From assembly GCA_963786975.1 (NCBI GenBank), contig CAWBBE010000011.1, positions 620,001 to 684,000 on the forward strand: DNA of 64,000 nucleotides. Direction: 5' to 3'. The position numbers were made by a program, and so were the translations under genes. The stretch comes from Palsa-506 sp963786975 (GTDB lineage Bacteria > Actinomycetota > Actinomycetes > Streptosporangiales > Streptosporangiaceae). The notes under the pieces are model-generated. The model was given only the letters and a program-made list of their open reading frames with translations, was not told the DNA's origin and ran no database searches. This document shows, in pieces, positions 52,011 through 62,372 of this stretch (within the stretch, counting starts at the first letter, position 1; each line of letters begins with the position of its first letter).

Positions 52011-52238
52011 ATGGATGATGTGGAGCGGCCGGACTGGTGGTTCTACCCAGTCGCGTGCCGACGGGGGCATCCGTGGGGGCCAGGCCGGGTCTCGGTCAGC
52101 TGGACGCCGTGCGGCTGCGCCGGCGGCGACGGGCACCTGCGGGTGCACTGCCGGGAACCAGGCTGCCGGGAGACCTGGTACAAGCCGCCTCACCGGCCCG
52201 GGGCGGAGGTGACCGGCTACCCGCCGCCCGCCGCCTGA
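52011..52238 (+). CDS. small Cys-rich hypothetical protein
   Basis: 75 residues from ATG 52011 (an ATG at 51990 would add seven). WWFYPVACRRGHPWGPGRV and a later CREPGCRETWYKPPH give four or five Cys plus His that could hold a metal. An AT-rich stretch with TAATATAAG lies ~45 bp upstream and could be its promoter. No family recognised. Confidence 0.5.
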   Translation: MDDVERPDWWFYPVACRRGHPWGPGRVSVSWTPCGCAGGDGHLRVHCREPGCRETWYKPPHRPGAEVTGYPPPAA

Positions 52239-52263
52239 TGCCCGGGGCTGCGGCCCGGCGCGG

Positions 52264-53652
52264 TCAGCCGAGCGGCGCGAACCGCGCGGTGAAATGCCGG
52301 AGCTGGCGGGGCTGGGAGATGATGCGCATCCCGGGCAGCCTGGCGGCCCGGCCGGCTACCCGGGTGACGACCTCGATCACGTAATCGATGTGACTCTGCG
52401 TGTAAGTGCGCCGGGGGATGGCGAGGCGGACCAGGTCCATGGCCGCCGGGGCCTCGGTCCCGTCCGGGTGCAGGCCGAACATCACGGTGCCGATCTCGCA
52501 GGACCGCACCCCGCCCTCCTCGTACAGCGCGCAGGCCAGCGCCTGGCCCGGGTACTGCAGCGGGTCGAGATGCGCGAGCATGGCGCGCGCGTCGATGAAG
52601 ACCGCGTGGCCGCCGAACGGGACGACGACCGGGACTCCCGCTGACTCAAGCGCCTCGCCGAGATAGGCCACGGAGCGCACCCGGTAGCTCAGGTAGTCCT
52701 CGTCGGTGCACTCGCTCAGCCCCTGCGCGATCGCCTCCAGATCCCGGCCGGCCAGCCCGCCGTAGGTGGGGAAGCCCTCGGTGAGGATCTCCAGGTTGCG
52801 GCACCGTTCGGCGAGGCCGTCGTCGTTCAGCGCGAGCCAGCCGCCGATGTTGGCGAGCGGGTCCTTCTTCGCCGACATCGTCATCCCGTCGGCGAGGGCG
52901 GCCATCTCGCGGACGATCCCGGCGACGGGCAAGCCGGCGTAGCCGGGCTCGCGGGTCTTGATGAACCACGCGTTTTCCGCGAACCGGCAGGCATCCAGGA
53001 ACAGTGGCTTGCCGAACCGGTCGCAGATTTCGCGGACCGCCCGGATGTTGGCCAGGCTGACCGGCTGGCCGCCGCCGGAGTTGTTCGTGACGGTCAGCAT
53101 TACCAGCGGCACCGCATCGGCCTGCGTGGCGAGCAGCCGCTCCAGCGCCCCGGTGTCCATGTTGCCCTTGAACGGGCGGCGCAGCGCGGGCTGGAGCCCT
53201 TCCGGGACGGGCAGGTCGACGGCGCGGGCGCCGGTGAACTCGATGTTGGCCCGGGTGGTGTCGAAGTGGGTGTTGTTCGGAATGACCAGCCCGGCGCCGC
53301 CGGCCGCGGTGAACAGGATCTTCTCCGCGGCCCGGCCCTGATGAGCGGGCAGCACGTGCCGGAAGGGGAACAGCGCGGTGACCGCTGCGCGGAACCGGTA
53401 GAACGACGGGGCGCCCGCGTAGGCCTCGTTGCCGCGCTGGATGCCGGCCCACTGCTCGGCCGACATCGCGCCGGTCCCCGAGTCGGTGAGCAGGTCGATC
53501 AGCACGTCCTCGGCCCGCAGCTCGAACATGTTGTACCCGGCGGCGGCCAGCGCGCTGGTCCGCTCGGCACGGGTGCTCAGCCGCATCGGCTCGACCGAGT
53601 GGATGCGGAACGGCTCAAAGATCGTGCGGAACGGCTCGGGGTTTCCGGTCAC
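52264..53652 (-). CDS. tryptophanase / tyrosine phenol-lyase family beta-eliminating lyase
   Basis: 462-residue PLP enzyme of the family that cleaves tryptophan or tyrosine to indole or phenol, pyruvate and ammonia. The PLP lysine is in MTMSAKKDPLANIGGWL (Lys262 or 263); PAHQGRAAEKILF, THFDTTRANIEFTGARAVDL, TNNSGGGQPVSLANIRAV and IPRRTYTQSHIDYVIE are family blocks. SAKKD and RTYTQSHID look like tryptophanase, whereas NIGG after the lysine looks like tyrosine phenol-lyase, so substrate is undecided. GTG start. No permease or TnaC-like leader was identified. Confidence 0.82.
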   Translation of the reverse strand: MTGNPEPFRTIFEPFRIHSVEPMRLSTRAERTSALAAAGYNMFELRAEDVLIDLLTDSGTGAMSAEQWAGIQRGNEAYAGAPSFYRFRAAVTALFPFRHVLPAHQGRAAEKILFTAAGGAGLVIPNNTHFDTTRANIEFTGARAVDLPVPEGLQPALRRPFKGNMDTGALERLLATQADAVPLVMLTVTNNSGGGQPVSLANIRAVREICDRFGKPLFLDACRFAENAWFIKTREPGYAGLPVAGIVREMAALADGMTMSAKKDPLANIGGWLALNDDGLAERCRNLEILTEGFPTYGGLAGRDLEAIAQGLSECTDEDYLSYRVRSVAYLGEALESAGVPVVVPFGGHAVFIDARAMLAHLDPLQYPGQALACALYEEGGVRSCEIGTVMFGLHPDGTEAPAAMDLVRLAIPRRTYTQSHIDYVIEVVTRVAGRAARLPGMRIISQPRQLRHFTARFAPLG

Positions 53653-53952
53653 CCACGAATTGTCGCGCGCCGCGCGGCCTCACTCGCCGGCGGCCCACCC
53701 GATGGGGTTGAGTGCTGCGGCTGCGATGCACGCAGCGATCGAGCCTGGTTTCACTGGTTTCTCCTTGCGATCCGCGCGCCGCGCCGGGCGCCTGCGTCAG
53801 CCGTCTGCCACCCGTGGCCAGCGGCTTCTTGCCGCCGGCCGGCGCTGCCCCACTAGGACGGCGGGACACCCAGTGCCATCCCGTGCCACCTCGCGCCCAA
53901 CCGGCGGTAACTGAACTGCGCATCCGGCCGGGCCGTATACCAGGACAGGCGG
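53653..53952. other. 300-bp intergenic region
   Basis: Separates the divergent lyase and helical-repeat regulator genes. Open frames exist only as composition artefacts. I see no clear promoter, leader peptide or hairpin. Confidence 0.4.
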
Positions 53953-55915
53953 TTGTCCGGAAAGCATTGGTCCCGGAAGCGGGGTGGCACGGTGGGAAGC
54001 GGTCCGCAGGGCGATGCGGGCGTCGCGGTCATCGAGGACGGCTGGTCGCTGCTGGTGTGCGGGATCCAGGCCCAGGAAACCGACGGTGACCTGCAGGCCG
54101 GCCGGCGATGGTTCGATGCCGCGTATGGCGCGGGCGAACGGTCCGGGGATGCGCGGGTGATGGCCGAGGCCGCGGCGGGCCTCGGCGGCCTGTGGGTAGC
54201 CGAGCACCGCACCGCCGCGGCGTCCAGCCTGCTGCAGGTGCGCCTGCGGCAGGCGCTGGCGCTCATCGACCCGGCCAGCAGCCTGGCGGTCCGCCTTCGC
54301 GCCAGGCTGGCGGGCGAGGCGGATTACCGGGCCGGCCAGCACGCCGCGATACTGGCCGTGCTGGCCGAGGCGAGGGCGACGCCGGATCCGGCCGTGCGGG
54401 CGGAGGCGCTGAGCCTGGCGCATCACTGCCTGCTGGGTCCCGACCACGGCCAGCTGCGCCGGGAGCTGGCCGACGAGCTGGTCGGCGAGGCCGCCAGCGG
54501 AGCGCGCCGCCGGGATCTGCTGATGGGCCTGCTCTGGCAGGTGGTGGACTTGTTCCTGGCCGCCGACCCGCACGCGGAGCGGCGGCTGGGCGAGCTGCGC
54601 GCCGTGCTGGCCGAGGAGGAGCACCTGGCGGTCGGGTTCGTAGCGCACGCGATCGAGGTGATGCTGGCCATCCGGGCCGGCTCGAGGCAGCGGAGCAGCT
54701 CGCGCAGGAATGCTTTGAGCGCGGTGCCAAGGCCGGCGATGTCGATGCCGACGCCTGGTACGGTGCCCAGCTGGTGGCGATCCGCTGGTACCAGGGCCGG
54801 CTCCCGAACTGCTGCCGATGCTCACCGAGGTGGTCAACTCACCCACGCTGAGCGCGGTGGACAACTCGTTCTTCGCCGCGCTAGCGGTGGCCGCGGCGGC
54901 AGCCGGGGACCACCAGGCCGCCGAGTGCGCCCTGGCCAAGTTGCGTGGCCGGGATCTGGCCAGGCTGCCCCGCTCCAGCAGCTGGCTGGTCACCATGTAC
55001 GGCATCGTCGAGGCCGCGCACCTGCTCGGCGACGCGCAGCTGTCGGCCCGCGCCTACGACCTGCTGCGCCCGTTCGCCGGCCTGCCGATGATGGCCAGCC
55101 TCGCGGTCACGTGCTTCGGCTCGGTCCAGCACGCGCTCGGCGTAGCGTCGCTGACCATGGGCGACGCGGACCAGGCCGTGGCCCACCTGCGCGATGCCGT
55201 GCAGCATAACCTCGCGCTGGGACACTGGCCGGCGGTGCTCGCCGCCAGGCTGCGCTGCGCCGAGGCGCTGGCCCGCCGGGGACACTCCGGCGATGAGTCC
55301 GAGGCGCACGAGCAGCGCGCGCGGGCCGAGGACGTGGCGGCAATGCTCGGCCTCGCGGTGCGCGTCGGCCCAGCGGCCCGGGAGGCGCCAGCGCACGCCG
55401 CCACCTGCGCCCGGCGCGGCCGCAGGTGGCGGATCGAAGTGGGCACCCGGGCCGTGCTCGTCGACCACAGCGTGGGCATGCTCCACCTGGCCGTGCTGAC
55501 CGCGAATCCCGGCGTGGAGATCGCCGCGATCGAGCTGGCGGCCGGAGTGGACGCGCTGGGGCGCGCGTCCGCGAGCAGCGGCATGCCGCCGCAGCGGGTG
55601 CTCGATCGCACCGCCGTCCAGCAGTACCGGCAGCGGCTGTCCCAGCTCGGCGCCGAGATCGACGACCCGGAGCCGGGCGGCGGCGGCCGGCCAGCTCGCG
55701 CCGAACGTGACTGGCTACTGGCCGAGCTGGCCGCGGGCACCGGCCTCAGCGGGCGGCCCCGCGCGTTCTCCGACAGCAAGGAGCGCGCGCGTCTCGCCGT
55801 GGGCAAGGCCATCCGGCGTGCCCTCACCCAGGTCGAGCGGGCCGACGCGATCGTCGGCGCGCACCTGCGCGCCGGAATCCACACCGGCAACCACTGCTGT
55901 TACCGGCCGGCCTGA
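53953..55915 (+). CDS. helical-repeat regulator with C-terminal winged-helix-like domain (two frameshifts)
   Basis: Read as one gene with two indels. Segment 1 (53953 to ~54680) is alpha-helical repeat sequence (FDAAYGAGERSGDARVMAEA, LALIDPASSLAVRLRARLAG). A shift near 54680 gives LEAAEQLAQECFERGAKAG...WYQGRL, and a second near 54805 gives ELLPMLTEVVNSPTLSAVDN and the rest, ending at 55915. The last ~150 residues (WRIEVGTRAVLVDHSVGMLH, RAFSDSKERARLAVGKAIRR, TGNHCCYRP) form a domain common at the C-terminus of large actinobacterial regulators. It has no P-loop in the visible part. An alternative reading is two genes, the second starting at 54818. Confidence 0.6.
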
Positions 55916-56029
55916 CAACGGGCGCGATTACGCTAGCTTGGAGCGGGCGGCCAAGCCGGAGCGGGCCAGCGTCAATGGCTACGGCCGGGCCGCCGGTCTT
56001 AACCGCGGTACACGAAGCGATAGGCGAAG

Positions 56030-56704
56030 ATGAACACTGCCGTGGTGATCGCGCTGATCGCGCTGGCCGGATCAGCTATTAGCACCCTCATGACAGTCTT
56101 TGGTGCACCTGTCATTCAGGCCCGGAAAGACGCTAAGGGAGTTCTGGAGAATTACCGTAAGCCGCTTCTCGTGGCTTCCTACGAACTGCAGGCGAGACTG
56201 CATAACATCCTGCAGCTCAAGTTTGTCGAGAAGTACATAACCGGAGATTCGACGGCTAAGCGCCAGCCGGCCATTGACAGTACCCTCTATGTCTTCGCGC
56301 AGTTCTTTGGCTGGGGCGAGATTATCCGCCGGGAAGTTCAGTTTCTGCGTTTTTCCAGAGACCGGCAAACCCGCGAGATCGATCGGCTGCTCCGAGACAT
56401 CTGCGAAACGTTTCTGTCCGACGAATATGGCCCGCAATTTATGATCTGGCGAGTCGAGCAGCGCGGGCTTGGCGAGCGCATGATCCGCTCTGCGGATAGT
56501 AAGCTGACGTGCCTGGGGTATGCCTCATTCATCGAACGCCGCGGCACGATGGAGGAATGGCTCACGCCGCTTGAGAATGATCTTGAGCATCTGGGCGATG
56601 GCGGCCGGCGGCGCTTGACTAGGCTCCAGCATCTTCTTCTTGACCTGGTGAAATGCCTCGACGATGAACAGCAGCGCTACCCCCCGGAGCTTGCCGAAGC
56701 CTGA
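56030..56704 (+). CDS. hypothetical membrane-anchored helical protein of atypical composition
   Basis: 224 residues: N-terminal membrane helix (VVIALIALAGSAISTLMTVF), then a basic/helical cytoplasmic part (RKDAKGVLENYRKPLLVASY, FFGWGEIIRREVQFLRFS, RQTREIDRLLRDICETF). No family recognised. Codon use is clearly less GC-biased than in flanking genes (many A/T third positions such as GAA, AAG, ATT), which points to horizontal acquisition. Confidence 0.7.
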   Translation: MNTAVVIALIALAGSAISTLMTVFGAPVIQARKDAKGVLENYRKPLLVASYELQARLHNILQLKFVEKYITGDSTAKRQPAIDSTLYVFAQFFGWGEIIRREVQFLRFSRDRQTREIDRLLRDICETFLSDEYGPQFMIWRVEQRGLGERMIRSADSKLTCLGYASFIERRGTMEEWLTPLENDLEHLGDGGRRRLTRLQHLLLDLVKCLDDEQQRYPPELAEA

Positions 56705-56947
56705 AGCTGGCGCTGTCGGATGGAGCCCGGAACCGGGGCGGTTCCAGCTGTTTGCCGTCGGGATAGCCAGGGTGACGTTCATCCGTTACGACGACGCTAC
56801 CGGCGACCAGCACGTGGCCATGTGGCCACCGGCCCGCGAGTTCGTCCGCCGCGGCACCTCCGCCACCAGCCTGGGAGAACCCCAGCCGGTGAGCGACATC
56901 ATCGTGGCCGGCTGACCGCCTTCCGGCGGTAACGCCCGGGACCGGCG

Positions 56948-57547
56948 TTACTTCGTGGCCGTTACCGCCCGGATGATGACGGCGTAGAGGTTGTGCCACT
57001 GCGGGGAGCGGAATCCCGTGGCCTGCAGCAGCCGGGTGGCCCGTGCCCTGGTGCGGGCCTTGCCGCGGCGCCCGGCCAGCAGGGCCGGCCAGAGCCAGGC
57101 CGAGAACTGGTCGGCGAGGACGAGGTGGCCGCCGGGGACGAGCACCCGGCGGCACTCGGCGAGCCCGGCCTGCTGGTCGGCCCAGTGGTCAAACGAGGTG
57201 GTGCTCACCACGAGGTCGAAGGCCTCGCCGGGATAAGGGAGCTTCTCGGCCACTCCGGCCGAGAAGCGCAGCCGGTCGTCGCTGGCGGCGGCCATGGCCG
57301 TCTCGATCATGGACGGCGCCGGGTCGATTCCGGCCAGTTCGGCAGCCCCCGGAGCGCGGACGGCAAGCTCGCGCAGGAGGTAGCCGGTGCCGCAGCCGAC
57401 ATCAAGGATCCGCCGGGGGACCGGCGAGCAGGCCAGGACGAGGTCTGCGGCCCGGTCGGCGATCTCATGGTGCAGCCTGCCGAGCCACCCGTCCTCGTAG
57501 CTCGGCGCGCGCTGATTGAAGGCGGCGATGTCACGATCAGGGGCCAT
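56948..57547 (-). CDS. class I SAM-dependent methyltransferase
   Basis: 199 residues from ATG 57547. SAM motif I is RRILDVGCGTGYLLREL, motif II region AGIDPAPSMIETA, and post-motif FDLVVSTTSFDHW, followed by LAECRRVLVPGGHLVLAD. The N-terminus FNQRAPSYEDGWLGRLHHEI resembles UbiE/MenG-like small-molecule methyltransferases. Substrate unknown. Confidence 0.87.
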   Translation of the reverse strand: MAPDRDIAAFNQRAPSYEDGWLGRLHHEIADRAADLVLACSPVPRRILDVGCGTGYLLRELAVRAPGAAELAGIDPAPSMIETAMAAASDDRLRFSAGVAEKLPYPGEAFDLVVSTTSFDHWADQQAGLAECRRVLVPGGHLVLADQFSAWLWPALLAGRRGKARTRARATRLLQATGFRSPQWHNLYAVIIRAVTATK

Positions 57548-57703
57548 CACCCGATGGTGCCCTGGACCGGACCCGGCAATCGCCGGCCCGCACCCCGAAT
57601 CCCGGCCGGGGCGGGCCATTCCGCCCGTGTACCCCTCGCCAGCGGTTCAGATCCGTCCGGTTAGCACCGGCAAAACCTGCACCGCTACGGGCGTGGCGGC
57701 GCC

Positions 57704-60700
57704 GTGGCCGCGGTGGCGCGGCTCAATGTCCGATCCGGCTGGGATACTAAGAGGGTGCTACAAGTTTCTGGCGGGCAGCTGATCGGCAGGGAGCGCGAAC
57801 TGGGCCGGGTCTGCGCCCTGCTCGACCAGGCTGCCGCCGGCGAGCCGATCGTCGCGCTGGTCAGCGGCGACGCGGGCATCGGCAAGACCCGGCTGATCGC
57901 CGAGCTGGCGGCGCGAGCGGCCGAGCGGGACTTCACCGTGCTGTCCGGCCGGTGTGCCGAGCTCGGCGACAGCGTGCCCTACCTGCCGCTGGCCGACGCG
58001 CTGCGGAACGCGACGACGGGCCCGTCGGCAGCGCCGGAGCTGCTGGCGGCGCTGGCCGCGCGCCCGGTGCTCGGCAGGCTGCTGCCGGACCGGGGCAGCG
58101 CCGAGCAGCCCGGCGCGGACGTGCCGGGGATGGCGCAGCAGCAGCTGTTCGGCGCCGTGCTCGGAATGCTCGCGGAGATCGCCGCCGACCGCCCGGTGCT
58201 GCTGATCCTGGAGGATCTGCACTGGGCCGACCGGTCCACCCGGGATCTGGTGACCTTCCTCAGCCGGGTGCTGCACCGCGAGCGGGTCGCGGTCATCGCC
58301 ACCTACCGGACCGACGACCTGCACCGGAGCCATCCGCTGCGGGCCGTGGTCGGCGAGCTGATCAGGCTGCCGAGCGTCACCGCCGTCGAGCTCGGCCCGC
58401 TGCCCGGGCCGGCCATGGCGCAGTACCTGACGTCACTGGCGGGCAGGCGGCTGGAAGCGGCAGCGGTCGACGCGATTATCCGGCGGGCCGAGGGCAACGC
58501 CTACTACGCCGAGGAGCTGCTGGCCGCGTCGGCGGACGGCAGCGAGCTGCCGGCCGGGCTGGCCGGGCTGCTGCTCGCCCGGGTCGAGCGGCTCTCGCCG
58601 GCCGCCCAGCAGGTGCTGCGGGCCGCGGCGGTGGCCGGCCGGCGGATGGACGACGAGGTGGTCAGGCAGGCGTCCGGGCTGGCCGCGCCGGAGTACGAGG
58701 AGGGCGTCAGGGAATCCGTCGCGAACCAGCTGCTGGTCCCCGACGGCGACGAGGGCTACGCCTTCCGGCACGCGCTGATCCGCGAGGCCATCTACGCCGA
58801 CCTGCTGCCCGGCGAGCGGACCCGGCTGCACGCCCGGCTCGCCGAGCTGCTTTCCGACGAGACCCGGCTGGCCGCCGTGCCCGGCTCCGCGGCCGAGCTT
58901 GCCCACCATTACCTGGCCAGTCACGACATCCCCGGGGCCTTCGCCGCCTCCGTGCGGGCGGGCCGGGAGGCCGAGCGGCTGGCCGCGCCGGCCGAGGCGC
59001 ACCGGCATTTCGACCAGGCGCTGGCGCTCTGGGAGCGGGTCAGCGAGCCGGAGAAGCTGGCCGGGGTTGACCGCGGCTGGCTGGCCTTCGACTCGGCCAA
59101 TAACACCGCGGCGAGCGGCGACGTGGTGCGGGCCGTGCACCAGCTGCGGAGGCTGCGCGACCTGCTGGTGGCGGCCGCCGATCCGGTGCTCGTCAACCGG
59201 GTGGGCGAGCGGCTGGCGTATTTCCTGCTGGAAACCGCGGAGGTCACCGCCGCGGCCGAGGCCGCCGAGATCGCGGTCGACGTGCTGCCCGCCGACCCGC
59301 CGCGCTGGGAGCGGGCCCGCGCGCAGGCCACCCATGCGCAGACCCTGCTCTACCTGCTCCAGGACGAGGCCCCGGCGCGCGCCGAGGCCGAGCAGGCCAG
59401 GAAGGCCGCCAGGCTGGCCGGCGCGCCGTGGGTCGAGGCGGACGCGCTGGTGACGCTGGGGCTGCTGGAGGAGCGGACCGGCAGGCCGGAGGAGGCGGTA
59501 CGCCTGTTCACGCTGGCGAACCGGCAGGCCATCGACGCCGGGGTGCTCGGCGTCCAGCTGCGGGCCGCTTTCGAGCTGTCCCGGACGCACCTGGAGCGCG
59601 GGGATCTCACCGACGCGAGCAAGACCGCGCACGAGGGCCTGCGGCTGGCCGAGGAGGCCGGCCTGGGACTGGCGCCCTATGGCCTGGATCTGCAGTACAC
59701 GCACTACCTGGCGCACTACGCAGATGGCGCCTGGGACCACGCCCAGCAGGTCGCCGACGGCTTCGTGGTCCGGGTCACCAGCGTCGCCGAGGCCAGGCTG
59801 TCGGCCATGGCGCTGTTCATCGATGTCGCCAGGGGCAGCCAGAAGGTCACCGAGCGCCGCGCCTGGCTGCGGCCGTTCTGGCCGGCCGACGGGTTCGGCG
59901 CCTACATCGCCCGCGGGCTGCTGGCCGAGCACGCGCTCTGGCAGGGCGACGCCGAGACGGCGTCGCGCGAGGCGGCCGAGATCGTCGACGCCCAGGTGAA
60001 GGACATGAGCGGGCACAGCCCGCCGGTCATCCGGGTGGCCGCGATCGGCCTGAGTGCCCAGGCCGACCTGGCCGCCCGGGCCAGGGCGGCAGGCGATGCG
60101 GCGGCCGCCGCGGCCGCGGTCGATGCGGCCCGCCAGCTGGTCGAGGCCGCCCGCGAGGGGGCGGCGTACCGGCGCCGGCCGAAGTTCGCGCTCGGCGTCG
60201 AAGGGCGGGCCTGGCTGGCCCGGGCCGAGGCCGAATGGCGCCGCGCCCAGGATGACAACGACCCGGCGGCGTGGCAGGCGGTACTGGACACGTTCGGCCC
60301 CGGGTTCGTGTACGAGAGCGCGAGATCCCGGTGGCGGCTGGCCGAGGCGCTGGCCGAGGCCGGGCGCCGGGATGAGGCGCAGCAGGAATGGCTGCTGGCG
60401 TTCGGCGCCGCTGACCGCCTCGGCGCGCTGCCGCTGCGCGCCGCGCTGCTCGACCTTGCCCGCCGGGCCCGGCTGCGGACCAGCCCGGCGGCCGGGCCGG
60501 CGGGCCGGGCGGAACGGCCGGAACTGCCGCGGCGGGCGGGACGAGCGGGACCGGGGCGGGCCACGAAGGCGCCCCGTTCGCCAGCCCGCTGGCCAGCCTG
60601 ACCGCCCGGGAGCGCGAGGTGCTGCGCCTGCTGGCGGCGGGCCGCAGCAACCGGGAGATCGCCGCCGAGCTGTTCATCGCGCCCAAGACCGCCAGCGTGC

Positions 60701-60801
60701 ACGTATCCAACATCCTCGGCAAGCTCGGCGCGGCCAGCCGGACCGAGGCGGCGGCGATCGCGCACCGGGAGGGCGTCGGCCTGCCCGCCCGGATGCAGTA
60801 A
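57704..60801 (+). CDS. LuxR-family ATPase regulator (LAL/MalT-like), frameshift before the HTH
   Basis: Large regulator with an N-terminal AAA/NACHT-like ATPase (LIGRERELGRVCALLDQAA, Walker A SGDAGIGKTRLIAEL, Walker B VLLILEDLHWADRSTRDLV), a long TPR-like middle, and a C-terminal LuxR HTH (LTAREREVLRLLAAGRSNRE, KTASVHVSNILGKLGAASRT). The first frame ends at 60601 in Arg/Pro-rich sequence; the HTH is in another frame from ~60560 to 60801, so one indel between ~60500 and 60570 is required. The start is unclear: GTG 57704, or GTG 57755 nearer the conserved ATPase. Repaired length ~1,030 residues. LAL proteins often activate secondary-metabolite or catabolic genes. Confidence 0.78.
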
Positions 60802-60878
60802 CTTAGCGCCCGGCGGTGCTGGCCGGCGCCCGCACGAGTCCGGGGAACCAATGCAGCCCGCTCGAATCCAGGGAACCG

Positions 60879-62372
60879 ATGATGACAGCAGCAATCCTGC
60901 CAGGGTCTAAGTCCATCACCGCGCGGGCGCTCTTCCTGGCCGCCGCCGCCTCCGGCACGAGCGTCATCCGCGAGCCGCTGCAGGCCAACGACACGCGCGC
61001 GTTCCTGGGCGCGCTTACCGTGCTCGGGTACGAGCTGGCGGTATCGGATTCGCGGTGGGCGATTACCGGCAGCCCGCCGGGGCCGCCGGCCCCCAGCGGC
61101 GCGGTGTGGTGCCATGACGCGGCGACCGCCGCCCGGTTCCTGCCCGTGCTCTGCGCCGCCGGGCACGGCAGCTACCTGATAGACGCCAGCGAGCAGATGC
61201 GGGCCAGGCCGATGGCGCCGCTGCTGCAGGCGCTGCGTGAGCTTGGCATGCGCGGCGAGGCGGCCGAAGGCGACCATCTGCCGCTGCGGATCGACGCCGA
61301 CGGCATCAAGGGCGGTGAGGTCACCCTGGACGCCGCCGAGTCAAGCCAGTACCTCACCGCGTTGTGCCTGCTCGGGCCGCTCACCGCGGAAGGACTGCGG
61401 ATCCGGGTGACCGATCTGGTCTCGGCGCCGTACGTCGGCCTGACCATCGCGATGATGCGCGCCTTCGGCGCGCGGGCGGACCGCGACGGCGACGTCTTCG
61501 ACATCCCGCCCAGCGGGTACCAGGCCGCCGACATCCGCGTCGAGCCGGATGCGTCGACGGCGTCCTACTTCCTGGCCGCGGCGGCGGTCACCGGGAACCG
61601 GGTGACCATACCCGGGCTTGGCTCGCGGTCGGCGCAGGGCGACGTGAGGTTCGGCACCGAGGTGCTCGCCGCCATGGGCTGCCGGGTCGAGATGGACGAG
61701 GAGTCGATCACGCTGACCGGCCCCGGCCAGCTGGACGGCGGTGAGTTCGGCATGCGGGATATCTCTGACACCATGCCGACCCTCGCCGCGATCGCGCCGT
61801 TCGCCGCCGCGCCGGTCACCATCACGGGCGTCGGCAACGTGCGGGTGAAGGAAAGCGACCGGCTCAGCGTCACCGCGGACAACCTGCGTGCCTGCGGGAT
61901 AAGGGTGACGGAGGGCCCGGACTGGATCACGGTATATCCCGGCCAGCCGGCCGCCGCGCGGGTCGCCTGTCACGGCGATCACCGCATCGCGATGGCGTTC
62001 AGCGTGCTCGGCCTGCGGACGCCCGGCCTCACCCTGGACGACCCGCAGTGCGTGGCCAAGACGTGCCCCGGCTTCCATGGCCTGCTGGCCGGCCTGCCGG
62101 CCGGCTGGAGCCGGCCGGGTCATGACGGCGCCCGGCCGGCCGTCAGCCGCGGCCGGCCGGCTGCGGCTCGCCGCGCGGCGGCAGGCCAGCCGCCCGGTAC
62201 AGGTCATCGATCAGGCCCATGGTCACCAGCGCGTGCTCCGGCGTGGTCGGGAACGGCTCGCCGCGCTGCACCGCCGCGGCGAACGCCCGCAGCTGGCACT
62301 CGTATGTCGTCAGGCCGGCCACGTCCGGCCGCGGGGCCAGCACCTCTGGCGGGCCGCCGCGCTGGACCGTGA
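60879..62372 (+). CDS. aroA: 3-phosphoshikimate 1-carboxyvinyltransferase (EPSP synthase), 3' end overextended
   Basis: Joins shikimate 3-phosphate and PEP in aromatic amino acid synthesis. ATG 60879 gives MMTAAILPGSKSITARALFL with the Lys-Ser/Arg substrate motif; QANDTRAFLGALTVLG, DASEQMRARPMAPLLQAL, DAAESSQYLTALCL, VEPDASTASYFLAAAA, RVKESDRL and GDHRIAMAFSVLGL are all family blocks. Conserved sequence ends at CPGFHGLLAGL (~62095), whereas the frame continues to 62372 through ~90 Arg/Pro/Ala-rich residues antisense to the next gene. A lost stop through an indel near 62100 is likely. Confidence 0.9.
   Translation: MMTAAILPGSKSITARALFLAAAASGTSVIREPLQANDTRAFLGALTVLGYELAVSDSRWAITGSPPGPPAPSGAVWCHDAATAARFLPVLCAAGHGSYLIDASEQMRARPMAPLLQALRELGMRGEAAEGDHLPLRIDADGIKGGEVTLDAAESSQYLTALCLLGPLTAEGLRIRVTDLVSAPYVGLTIAMMRAFGARADRDGDVFDIPPSGYQAADIRVEPDASTASYFLAAAAVTGNRVTIPGLGSRSAQGDVRFGTEVLAAMGCRVEMDEESITLTGPGQLDGGEFGMRDISDTMPTLAAIAPFAAAPVTITGVGNVRVKESDRLSVTADNLRACGIRVTEGPDWITVYPGQPAAARVACHGDHRIAMAFSVLGLRTPGLTLDDPQCVAKTCPGFHGLLAGLPAGWSRPGHDGARPAVSRGRPAAARRAAAGQPPGTGHRSGPWSPARAPAWSGTARRAAPPRRTPAAGTRMSSGRPRPAAGPAPLAGRRAGP

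Noticed and set aside
53615..53923. TnaC-like leader peptide upstream of the tryptophanase-family gene (Trp-rich GWARGGTGWHWV)
   Set aside because: The Trp codons are in a long composition-driven frame that overlaps the lyase start, with no ribosome-binding site or terminator arrangement.
56664..56915. Small open frame with a plausible-looking segment (RVTFIRYDDATGDQHVAMWP)
   Set aside because: It overlaps the preceding gene by 41 bp and no start or family supports it; could be a gene remnant, left unannotated.
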